A DNA stretch of 64,000 nt from Litoditis marina (taxonomy: Eukaryota > Nematoda > Chromadorea > Rhabditida > Rhabditidae), in contig OZ038434.1 of assembly GCA_964036275.1 (NCBI GenBank), positions 10,807,060 through 10,871,059 of the forward strand, read 5' to 3'. The position numbers were made by a program, and so were the translations under genes. Position 1 is the stretch's first letter; the number at the start of each line of letters is the position of its first letter. Positions 44,314 through 64,000 of the stretch are shown here, in pieces. The notes under the pieces are model-generated. The model saw only the letters and a program-made list of their open reading frames with translations, searched no databases and had not been told where the DNA came from.

Positions 44314-47300
44314 ATGCTGCTCAAATTCCGCCGTTACGTGATCCACCGCTTCATGGGTAGATGCCGAGCGGAGGAGATTCTAGTATTGATTGCTATCGCC
44401 GCCGTCTTAGCCGTCGTTTATATTTCTCTTCAGGATATACCCGAAGTGAGTTACAGTTTCTCTGGTTAGAATATGTGTTTATTTATCATTCGCGTTCATG
44501 TATTTGACACACGGCATTACATGTGGTTCTCTGTCTCTCAACTTTTTGCTCCGTGTACGATTTTAACGAAAAGGGTGCAAAATTTGATCATATCTGGCTT
44601 TCTGGATTCACGTATTACCTATCTTACCATTTTGTGTGTCCTACGTTACGAGTTGTATTTCTGTCTTAGAACAGTTCAGCTTTGTTTGTTCAATCATGCT
44701 CTTGTTTGGCGATGCGTTTGTATGTAATTTTCTGCACCCACATGTTTGTTTTACCCTTTGCTTTCTTTCCAGAGCTTGGATGACTCATCTTTTGCGATAA
44801 ATGGAAAAGAGCGAGAGTTATCAGTCGATCTTGGAGGAGATGGGATGGAAATATCGTCTAATCGAGTTCCTGTAGAGGTTAGTTGCCTTTTTTCCTTCAT
44901 GCTATCATAACATTCCGATTAATTGCTCAGCTCAGTTGTAGAATCGAGATACTCTACTTTTCATTTTCCGTAATCTCATTGTGAAACATCGACAGAGTCA
45001 AGATTCGAACCTTCTTATTATATCACATACTTTACTGGAGGCAGTTTTGGTCGTGCATATAAAAGTAGCAAATCTAAACCGAACGCAGAGCAGTTCTTCA
45101 AAACTATAACGTTTTACATGTATCAAATCGGCACAAGTGTTCTAAATGGTTCATCCGTACTAGGAAAGTTGAAAAGCCTTCAAAGAGAAGGAGACAATTA
45201 TCGGCGGATTACACAAGCAACCGGGTTGATATCAACCAAAAGTCAACCCGGTTGCTTTTGTATAGAAAACGCGGTTGATTTCCGAGACAACCAAAAAGCA
45301 ACCGGATTGCTTTTGAGAAGCAACCAACCTCTTAGTACAAAAGCAACCTGGTTGATAATAAAATGAACAAGCTCAATTACTTCACAGAACTCGGTTGCTT
45401 TTGTGAGAAAAGTTTGGTTGGTTCTAGAAAGAAATTCGGTTGCCTTTCGGCTGCTTTCTGAAAGCAACCTGATTTCTTTACAAAAGCAACCTGGTTGCTT
45501 TCTGGTTGATATCAACCCGGTTGCTTGTGTAATTGGCCACAATTATCTGATCCGCCATTTGTTTGCAGCGTGTTTCTCTGTTTCCGCAAACTGTATTTCT
45601 CGTTCAAGGTGTCCCTTTCGCAAGACTTCGTTGCCGCTGTTCTTGTTTTCTGTGCCACTCGGGCGACAGCTATCGATAACCATCTCAGATTACTAACCAC
45701 GTAAGTTTCCATTTTCATCCATTCTGTAGATAAATAAGTGCGTTTTGTACTGATCTCAATGAAAATATACAACCTTTAACTATCACACACATAGTTTGAG
45801 ACTAGCATTTGCCTTACGAGTGGCAAGTAGCTTTGTGCGGAATATTTCAGTGATACACACTAAGGTCAGATCTATCTTGCAACCCGTTTCTATCTTCAAC
45901 TTCGGCGAATTTCGTTATTTTGCATTAGAAGCCATTTCTCTGACCAGTAGTAGGTAAAGGTTATCAAAGTGTTTCAGTTCTGTAACCTAGGTACTTAAGA
46001 TTGCGTCCTTCTTCGAGCGCCTTTCCAATAGTCGTCTCGCAGGATGGCCAGAATGCATTGGTCCGATCCACCGTCACTAAGTTTATCTCGAAGAATTCCA
46101 ATGACACTCACATTAAGGTTGGATAGTTTATTTTGGTTGTTTCTTTATTGCTTTATTCAAACTGAGACTGCTCTTCATTTCGATGAGTTTCATTTCTATA
46201 TGCGTTTCACACATCAGTACGGACGAGTACAATCCGTGTTTCGATTAAAATTTAAAGTATGTTAACCTTCATGTTTTGCAACGAAAATAGGCACATTCCA
46301 CATTCTACCGAGTTTTGCAAAATGGGAGCCCTATTTCTTGTTTGGTGATACCAGCTAGTTTTATGTTTGACATCTATATTATTTCAGCACAAAATAACGC
46401 AAGTTGGGTCAAAACTGAACTACAATCGCATCAGTTCTCATTATAAATGGGCCTTAGACTATGTCTTCAATACAATGGGCTTCGAATATGTTATTGTTAC
46501 GGAAGGTGAGTGGGCTGTGCATCGTAGAATATTTCTGATGTGTAATTTCATTCTGTTATGTGCTGGCTATTTAAAAAAAATCGTGAATTTATTTGATATA
46601 CAAAGGTGATCTCATGCAATCTCATCATACCCTAAATGCCTCAGAGTTGTGACTTTTTCAAACAGGGGGGTTTTACCCTCCCCCTCAGCCATTATAAGGG
46701 GGTTTTGCCCTTAATTTAGAAAATCGCTAAATCAGACAATTTTTGAGGGGGGTTTTTGCCCAAATCTTCGGACCAAAAACAGGGGGGTTTTTCTCAAAAC
46801 GCTGAGCATTTAGGGTATGAATCTCATTCCCAATTTATTCGGTATAACAACGGCAATGAACTGCACGCTGTTGTTTTAATTGTTTGTACAGTATATTAAG
46901 TGTTATTCGAATAGTGATGCATTTGGAAATTGTTACTTTATATTTCAGACGATCTTGACATTGCTCCTGATTTCTTCTCCTACTTCATTTGGGCAAAACG
47001 TGTGCTGCAAGCTGATCCAACGTTGTGGTTAGTTCCCCACATTTCTTCTATTCGGCCTTATTGAACAACGATGTGTTTCGATCATTGGGATTGATAACCT
47101 TTGACGGGCGCTTCAACTCTGATCGATACTCTCGCACCTATGCTCAATGTTGTTTAATCGAACCAGATCCACTTGAATCTGACAATGTTCTTGTGGTCTC
47201 TTTCGCAAGTTTACACTATTTACTCTCATTAGTTTAGTAGGATTTTTTTTCAAACAGTTGAATACTCTATGATTTATGCATTCTAATATTCGAATTGTTC

Positions 47301-50121
47301 CAGGTGTGCTTCGGCGTGGAATGACAATGGACTGCCTAATCTGATCGACGGGAGAAAGCCTGAACTAGTTTGGCGTACGGAGTTCTTCCCCGGACTAGGT
47401 TAGTTACGTCTTTCGCAACAACAATTGACGAAACGAAAACAATAACAACAACTTAACAACAGTCGACGTTCGTATGGTGATTCATGCAAAACCGGACGGT
47501 TAATCGGATTATGCGGCTTATGGGAAATAGAACGATGTTCCCTACTCCCGTCAACCCTATAATCAACGTTTTTCGGGCTTAGGATGAAGGATGAGGGAGA
47601 AATAAGAGAAATATTGAACTGTATTACTGAATTGAATGTACGTTCAAGTCAAATGTGTTCCCAACTTGCTTTGAACTACTATCTTTGGCCGGTAAAACGT
47701 AGTGTGCATTTTCATGTCTTTATGGGAACTTTGTAGCTAGCAGGGGTTCGGTAATTCATAGGATAATTTGGTCAGTATCAGTTAAGCAGACGGTTGGTTG
47801 CTGTTGTTCACCATTAGTAAGCATAGCTTTGTTTAGGATGGATGTTGTCTCGTTCCCTGTGGCGGGAATTGTCTCCCAAATGGCCGGAAGCCTATTGGGA
47901 TGACTGGATGCGACAAGCCGAGGTGAGTTGTGAAATATGACGATTATGAAACATTTGATATCTTTTCTTCATACGATTTTCATAGTCGGTAGAAATATCG
48001 TGCACGAAGTACGAAGATGTTTTTGGAATTGCTTCACTCTCTCCCATTTTTTTGACAGTTCCTTCATTATTCCAATCTCGGTTCGGTATCGATCATCGTC
48101 GCGCATTTGTACTTGAATGAAAACAAGTTTGCAACGTATTTTTGCTGTGTGAATCGTTGCGATTCTGATCACGGGTTATATGTTCCTTTCAGACACGACG
48201 GAATCGAAGCTGCATTCGACCGGAAATATCGCGAACATCCCACAATATGAAACTGGCGGGCAAGGGATCCAGTGGGTACGTCGGAAGGTTGTTTGCAAGT
48301 TAAAATGATCGATAAGTGGCTAACTTTTCAAGATACTTTCAAGGCTTGTCGAGCTCAAAATGTAGCTGCAAAGCAGGATATTCAAAATCACAACTCACTT
48401 GTGCAACTTTTAGAGAGAGAAACGGGGCTGAGGAGGCCTTATTGGTGCTGATATAATTGAATAAAGAATGATTTCTGTCTTTTTGATTGATTTATACACA
48501 ACTCGGCCTTATGATAGTTGAAATTTTCAGCTTGTGTTCATTTTTGAGGGGAGAGGGTTGGGGTGTTGGGGCTGGGCAATTTTGGCGCCACCCTTTTCCA
48601 ATACTCCTTATGAATTTCTATAAACAAAAAAGTGTATTCTATCCTTGCTGTTTCAGTGGCCTCTTCAAGAAGTTTCTCCAGAATATTGGCCATGCCAAGT
48701 CCCCGGTTGATTTCTCTCTTCTTCCTATAGAAGGATTGAAGAAGGAGAGGTGGGTTAATTGTGACTTTTTGTTCGTTCCTTCGATTTTCCTCTTCCAATA
48801 TTGGAATCCTCCGGATTGTCCATGTTTCCTAACCTTGATTTTTGTTTTAGTTACGATCGCCAGTTGCGTTCCATGGTGACCGAATCTCTGCCAATTTCTT
48901 TGACCGAAGTTGAGACAATGGATTGGGATCCGCAACATTCATATAGGTAAGATTATCTCTTTCTTTTTAGTTGTTACCGTACCTGTGTACGACGCCAGCT
49001 TATTTTGCTGGTTGTAACAAGTCGAAGATATCAACAAGGGTCCAAACTCAAATTTCACTGAGAAAGCAACACGTTTGTCAAACCACTGGCACCCGAGTCC
49101 TGGGAAATTTGATAGCTTTGTAAGCACCTTGAAAGAATAAAGTTCTCATCAGGTATTCTGCTCATTTTCCAGGCAGTTTCCCTGTCTAATCTTGTGTATT
49201 TATCTAATTGCAGGGTTACTTACGGAGGTGCCCGTGAGTGGTTTAATCTGGCAACGCAGCTGGGAATCATGACCGATATCAGGGTTAGTCATAATAGTCG
49301 ATTATACTATCAGTTTTGGCATCGAGTTTTTTAACTATATAAAAACAAAAACAAGTTTTACCACCTCAATATAAATTGAGAATGTTTTAACTAGAATTTC
49401 TCTTTTGCACGATCAATCGCATGCTAAATTGTACTTCACAATGATTATTTCGCTAGGTGAGCTGGTTTGGAAAGATGTAGGTGACAGATGAAGTAAATTA
49501 TATCAGAGATCAAGATGGAAGAATATGTGTGTGATTGCAGAGTGGTATGCCGCGAACAGTGTACTCTGGAGTGGTCTCCACGATGCACAAGGGATGTCGA
49601 CTGTACATAATACCCAAAGAACTGATAGTCGACACTATCGGGAGGACACATTTCACCTACAACACCACCCTCGATCTGCAGATGAAATTCATTGACTTTG
49701 AGAAGGTTTACTGTAGGAAGGGAAGGTGAATTTTATCGGGATTTCCCGATTCCCGCTGACTTGATGTTTTATTATCTCCCTGATAGTTCGCTTCGGTTAG
49801 AACATAGAAGAAAGGTTCACTTTTTGATTGGATCAACTCTTAGAACGAATTATTCGAAATGAATGATTTTACTCCACTTGAAAGATTTGTGTTTATTTTT
49901 TTTACTGGGACCGGAATTTCCTTTTTTTTGTCCAACGAAGGTGAGCTGATGTTTGAAATATAAATAGACTGTAGGTAGCCCAATTGAGAAGTACTATATT
50001 TTATGTCATTTGCAGGTTCACCGGAGATTGTGACCCCGAGTCAGATGAATTGAAGGCCTATTTCGCTAAGAAGGGCTGGACGAAAAAGTTGAACGCCTTC
50101 TTGCCCATGATTCGAGCTTAG
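44314..50121 (+). CDS. MGAT1: alpha-1,3-mannosyl-glycoprotein 2-beta-N-acetylglucosaminyltransferase (GnT-I)
   Basis: Fourteen exons in frame: 44314-44445, 44773-44877, 45609-45700, 45991-46117, 46388-46505, 46949-47027, 47304-47398, 47837-47922, 48193-48275, 48657-48749, 48851-48946, 49214-49283, 49541-49725, 50016-50121 (stop TAG). 488 residues, against about 445 in mammals. Type II Golgi protein: short basic cytoplasmic tail, membrane anchor at about 22-40 ([20 protein letters not shown]), stem, then the GT13 catalytic domain from about 88 ([20 protein letters not shown]). The metal-binding EDD motif is present ([18 protein letters not shown], about 190-193), as are SAWNDNG, YWDDWMR and [10 protein letters not shown]. 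The enzyme transfers GlcNAc from UDP-GlcNAc to Man5GlcNAc2, opening complex N-glycan synthesis. C. elegans has three such genes (gly-12, -13, -14); which one this matches is not decided. Introns 2 and 5 each carry a MITE. Confidence 0.96.
45203..45538. mobile_element. palindromic MITE with 9-bp target duplication (Mutator-like), second type
   Basis: 336 bp made of repeated CAACCGGGTTG-like units in both orientations. The ends are GGCGGATTACACAAGCAACC and, on the other strand, GGCCAATTACACAAGCAACC. A perfect 9-bp duplication ACAATTATC flanks it (45194-45202 and 45539-45547). It lies in GnT-I intron 2. The terminal GGCCAATT-ACA resembles the ends of the 22527 and 52306 elements, suggesting one transposase group. 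Confidence 0.92.
46626..46819. mobile_element. hAT-type MITE with 8-bp target duplication
   Basis: 194 bp with inverted ends CATACCCTAAATGC...GCATTTAGGGTATG and a perfect 8-bp duplication AATCTCAT (46618-46625 and 46820-46827). The interior carries several G5-G6 and C5 runs. An 8-bp duplication is the hAT signature (inference on class). It lies in GnT-I intron 5, between the exon ending in ...VTE and the exon that begins by completing the EDD motif. Confidence 0.9.
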
Positions 50122-51647
50122 TCAATCTGTTATATTCTGTAGAAAGCTCTCGATTCGGCGCTTTCTCATCTTTCTTGTCTTCTACCTCGGTTTATATCAA
50201 CTTTGTGATATTTTCATCAAAATTTATGTACACCCTGTTTTGAATAAGGGTGATTTTAGTTTTAGCTGTTTGCTAGTTTGTATATGTTTTCCATATTTCT
50301 TTAGCTGCGACTTAATATTTATCTATATAGGAAGTTCGACCAGTGTGTTCAATCTAGTCTACTTTTCACCTTCACATATGCACGTTTTCACTTTGTCTTC
50401 TATTTGAGTAGATTCACTATACTTTCGTTTTTCATGATAGACTTACAGAAGTTATTGGTATGAATTCTATCGGGTCCAAATTCATCTTGTTTATTCGGTT
50501 GTTTACTAATAATGTCTCACATCTCTTGCCCATGCATGTTTGACGCAGTCTTTATATTCGCATAATCATCAGCTCATTTTATATTACTTTGATGTTTCAT
50601 AGATCTCGTATATGAAATGTTTTGATTATTGGTATTTTTGTTTAGCTGTTTCAGGAACAAAGGAAGGAGGAAATTCGATAGCACAACTATAGTCTGTTCC
50701 ACGCACTTATAACCCTCTACAGTAATCTTCGCAAACTTCTAGATCAACGTTTCGTAGTTTGATGTTTTTGGAATGACTTCAATTTTCGCTATTGTGTTTT
50801 TTATCCATGCTACTACAAACTATGAAAGTTTGAAACCAAAATAATGATTTATTCATTAGAAAAAGCCTTCTAAATATGTGACGGATTACTGTAGAAGGAC
50901 ATCGATTGGTGAAACGAACTATATAAATTATTTCAGTTAATTGTGAAACTTGTACATACAATGTGTTGCGTGCAAATATCCATCAGCCAAAAACGTCCGT
51001 CTTTAATGAGGTTGTGGATTTTGAAATAATAGATACCTCAGTTTGGCATACAGTGAGACAATGGCGGTATGAAATCGCATGTAAAAGTGAAAGTTTCTCC
51101 TAAAACTAAACGATCAAATATATGGAAAAATATATCGTTTGTAATAATATAAGAGCCATATTCCTGAGCTTGATCTGCTAATAATCGTTTGCTTCTTGCT
51201 CGGAGAAAGGTGGGCTAAGATTGTACCACATGTTTTTGTTCTGCTGTGTTTGTAGTTTGATCCCATGTCCTTTTAGTCGTTGTCTGCTGATCAAACTACA
51301 ACCCATCTCTAGTCATTCCTCACATCTCTCCCATTCAATAGTCGCCCTATTCAAGTTGTCCTGTGCACACCTGGAACCCATATTTGAGGTATGATTCATA
51401 GAGGGAGGGACGATCACATGCGGGATGCGCTAACTACAAATATAGTTCTCGTCATTCCAAATGAGACTCTGGCAGCGCGCCAATGAAACTTTTAACCTGG
51501 TTTACATTATATTATATTCATTGGATTTTTTTGAACATTTGAGGTACCTATTTTGACCTGGAACTTCATTGGCATGTCTGATTTTGCATCACGGGAACTA
51601 ATTTTTCTTAGTATAAAATTTCGCTCAATTTGTTAATCATCTTACAG
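50122..51647. other. intergenic region, GnT-I 3' flank to Ly6-like gene
   Basis: 1.5 kb with no exon recognised. A MITE-like segment at about 50704-50905 starts CACTTATAACCCTCTACAGT and ends GATTACTGTAGAAGG in inverted form. An inverted pair of the TTTGTAGTTTGATC motif lies at 51249-51260 and 51289-51301. Confidence 0.45.
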
Positions 51648-51850
51648 ATGACGTGGCTCATTCTGATTCTGCTGATAGGTTTTCCGTTGTCCGTGGATTC
51701 CATACTTTGTAGAACGAATACAAACTATGTGGATACTAACACCCAGTGTGTACAGAATTGGTGCAAACGAGTGACGGGAGCTACTGGCAGGGTACGGTAT
51801 TTCCCTCTTTCTCTTTATCTCCCCCCCCCCTCTCTCAATCTACTGAATCC

Positions 51851-51909
<59 letters not shown>

Positions 51910-52876
51910 GCTACATAACAGAAGTAAAAGTAATGTAGCTTCTGAGCTTTTTTTTTGAATTTTGACCCGATTAGCTAAAATTATGGAAGCTTTTGCGAAT
52001 GCTGTCGTCCAAATCTGGTATGAAAAATACAATTTGAGTTTCCTTACAAAACAGGCATAGCATGAGTATAAATAATGAGTACGCGAGAAAGTGGTTTACA
52101 ATGGATTTCATTCTTTTTCAGACAGAATATTCTTGTGATGATAGGGGTGACTGTGCTCATTCCGTTCCCTATGAAGCTTACCAAAACAGGGTGAGTATAC
52201 TTGTGGTCAAAAAGGGGAAAACATAGTTGAGTTGTAGTTTGAAATCGATGCTTGCTATAGTTTGCGAACTTTGACCAAAATTCAAGGGGATCAAACTACA
52301 AACAAGGTGAATTCTATATCTAACCGGCTTTTTAGGTAACCTAACCCTTTTTTGGTAACCTATTTTCCAGGTTACCGCAGTAGGTAACCGGTTGGTAACC
52401 TAAAATGAAAACCGGTTACCTTTTTTTCTAATGCAAAACGTGGTTTTTTTTAGATTCAGGTTACTTCCAGGTTACCTACCGAGGTAACCTGAAAAAGAGG
52501 TTACCAAAAAAGGGTTAGGTTACCTAAAAAGCCGGTTAGTTGTAGAATTGGCCTACAAACAGAGCGGTACCCTACCTCGAACGTGTTTGTAGTTTGATCC
52601 CGTCGCTTGCAGATCAAACTTTGTAAGTTATTGTGTGTATTGAGATCGAACTACAACGAAGATTTGCTCTGTCTCCATAAGATACAGAATAAACCGTGTC
52701 TCTCCATTGAAACCGCACAATTTTTTAAATTTCAGATTTACCTATCGGAGTCCTCAAACGGAATCGAAACAGTTTGCTGCAACTACGACTATTGCAACAA
52801 TAGTTCAACCCATATTCTCTCTATGACAGTATTTTTAGCGGTCTTTTTGGCGTATTTATCTAATTTGATGAATTAG
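51648..52876 (+). CDS. Ly6/uPAR-like small cell-surface protein
   Basis: Three exons in frame: 51648-51791, 52122-52190, 52736-52876 (stop TAG; AATAAA near 53081). 117 residues. Signal peptide at about 1-19 (MTWLILILLIGFPLSVDS), then a cysteine-rich domain (ILCRTNTNYV, QCVQNWCKR, CDDRGDCAH) ending in the hallmark CCNYDYCNN, then a hydrophobic C-terminal tail (SMTVFLAVFLAYL) that looks like a GPI-attachment signal. The three-finger Ly6 fold usually serves as a receptor modulator or surface ligand; its partner is unknown. CTTACAG lies directly before the ATG, so a spliced leader or a 5' UTR intron is likely. Intron 2 carries a MITE. Confidence 0.85.
51852..51906. repeat. (CT)n microsatellite
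   Basis: About 27 uninterrupted CT units in intron 1 of the Ly6-like gene, directly after a C-rich stretch. Likely length-polymorphic. Confidence 0.95.
52306..52553. mobile_element. palindromic MITE with 9-bp target duplication, copy 2 of the 22527 family
   Basis: 248 bp with the same ends as 22527-22808 but in opposite orientation (left GGTGAATTCTATATCTAACC; right end the complement of GGCCAATTCTACAACTAACC). The flanks are TACAAACAA (52297-52305) and TACAAACAG (52554-52562), a 9-bp duplication with one mismatch. It lies in intron 2 of the Ly6-like gene. Confidence 0.92.
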
Positions 52877-54045
52877 CTTCTCTTCACCGACTCGTACAGA
52901 GTACTGACGAAAACTAGAAAACAAAAAGCACTTGATACATGACTTCTGATCTATCTCATAGTTTATAGAAACATCTGTTGAATAATCGGAGATGTTGGTA
53001 GATTTTATAACACACTTTACACTAATTTAACCGTACACAACTATAAAACCTCCATATATCTCCAGTTCGTTAGAATATTGAATAAATTCGTTGATTCCAA
53101 TACTTTATTTCTGATATATACACCTGACATATGTATATGAAAACTCGTATGATACACGCAGTGAATTCATCGCAATGCTACGAAAACTAGAAAACAAAAA
53201 GCACTTGATACATGACTAGGAAACAGGCCGTATAGGTACAGATAACTAAACAATCTTCAGTGAACATACAAACTATATGAAAAGTATAAATATCAGGTAG
53301 AAGGATAGAGGTCAATATTCTATGTAACTATATCAGGAGTCTAGAAGAGAAAAACGAAGATATAGCGAGAATAATTGAAGACAAAAAAAAGAAGACAGAA
53401 AAAGAAAAATCACAATTTCTTAGATGCAAATGCATATGTTCCTGCTGCTAGCACTACACGTTAGGTATCAAATTCAGCAACCATCACAATCAGCAATATG
53501 TTCAATATCACCCAGTTACAGTAGATAAACAAAAAAACACTTCTACATAAAATTGTACAAGAATTTACCACTGGAATACGAATCGTCCATAGAATATGAA
53601 AAAAAAACTACCTATATCTCTAACACAGACTATATTTACAAACAACGAAACAGAATCACAGTTTTCCGATAAGAAAATTCTACGAATAGCTAGAAACCTA
53701 GTAAAAATAATGATTCCTCCAAAAACACAAAATATCACGCATATTTTACAAAAAAGGCAACCTTTGAATTACAAATGAACGGAAGGACAGAAAGTAAACT
53801 ACAAAAACACAGAACTGAACTGTACCATCTTCAAACTAGTATAACACCACTATAGCCATTCACCAGTAAGGTGCAACAAGTGGAAAAGAAGTAGTGCGTT
53901 TTAAGATTAAATGACGTGAAAATTAATGATTTTGCAATAAATTGTTTTCTCGATTTTGGCGAATTTCCTCGTTTTCGGCTAAAAAGTAGCCCGTAATTCG
54001 ACTTTTCTGGCTACTCGGACAACTTTACCGGGGTATGAGTATAGC
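52877..54045. other. convergent intergenic region
   Basis: Shared 3' flank of the Ly6-like gene (+) and the LYST-type gene (-). It contains a 36-bp direct repeat (ACGAAAACTAGAAAACAAAA... near 52908 and again near 53180), an AATAAA on the plus strand near 53081 and otherwise A-rich sequence. No gene seen. Confidence 0.5.
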
Positions 54046-63883
<9,838 letters not shown>

Positions 63884-64000
63884 CTGGAGTGAAATATAAT
63901 GAGTTCCCAGTCGGAAATTCAGTAACTAGATTTCTATCGGAAACTCAAAATCTCGATTTTTATAAACTTTGAAGCTCATTAAACCCTTTCTTCCCCGTGA

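Noticed and set aside
45118..45696. Plus- and minus-strand frames rich in QPGC/ATG-L repeats
   Set aside because: They are translations of the CAACCGGGTTG palindromes in the MITE at 45203-45538.

Overview
The window reads as eukaryotic nuclear DNA, most likely from a nematode. Genes are AT-rich outside exons, split into many 35-190 bp exons by introns ending in TTTCAG-like acceptors and starting with GTAAGT/GTGAGT-like donors, and packed with short palindromic transposon remnants. Protein-level matches (gelsolin-like protein, bHLH-PAS factor, saposin, N-acetylglucosaminyltransferase I, Ly6-type protein, BEACH/WD40 protein of the LYST group) are animal. Nematode is an inference from splice signals and gene types; species is not determined. 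All gene models below were spliced by hand: every exon junction quoted was checked for reading-frame continuity, except where stated.

Left part, minus strand: 361-3970 is the 5' part of a gelsolin-like gene that runs off the left edge. 5990-15549 (gene A) and 17053-25119 (gene B) are head-to-tail tandem paralogs with almost identical exon order and intron phases. They encode ~650-670 residue proteins that I do not recognise; a central segment resembles a BEN DNA-binding domain. Gene A has a tandemly copied exon with a TIR transposon inserted between the copies. Gene B has a palindromic transposon with a 9-bp target duplication inserted inside a coding exon. 25120-32100 holds a LINE 3' fragment, foldback repeats, a duplicated non-coding segment and a poorly resolved minus-strand gene.

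Right part: 33045-40135 (+) is a 12-exon bHLH-PAS gene of the SIM/Trachealess/NPAS1-3 group with a small secreted tyrosine-rich peptide gene (35794-36439, -) nested in one intron. 40840-42359 (+) is a secreted saposin-B protein. 44314-50121 (+) is a complete 14-exon GnT-I (MGAT1-type) gene with two MITEs in its introns. 51648-52876 (+) is a small Ly6-like, probably GPI-anchored protein. 54046-63883 (-) is the 3' half of a LYST-type gene (PH-BEACH, BEACH, WD40) that continues past the right edge.

The genes do not form a pathway. GnT-I acts in the Golgi, LYST in lysosome-related organelle traffic, the saposin and Ly6 proteins in the secretory route, gelsolin on actin, and bHLH-PAS in the nucleus. 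The most notable structures are the A/B tandem family, the exon-inserted MITE whose end offers in-frame splice acceptors, a related group of 9-bp-TSD MITEs, and a short dispersed motif (TTTGTAGTTTGAT) found about 20 times, often as close inverted pairs.
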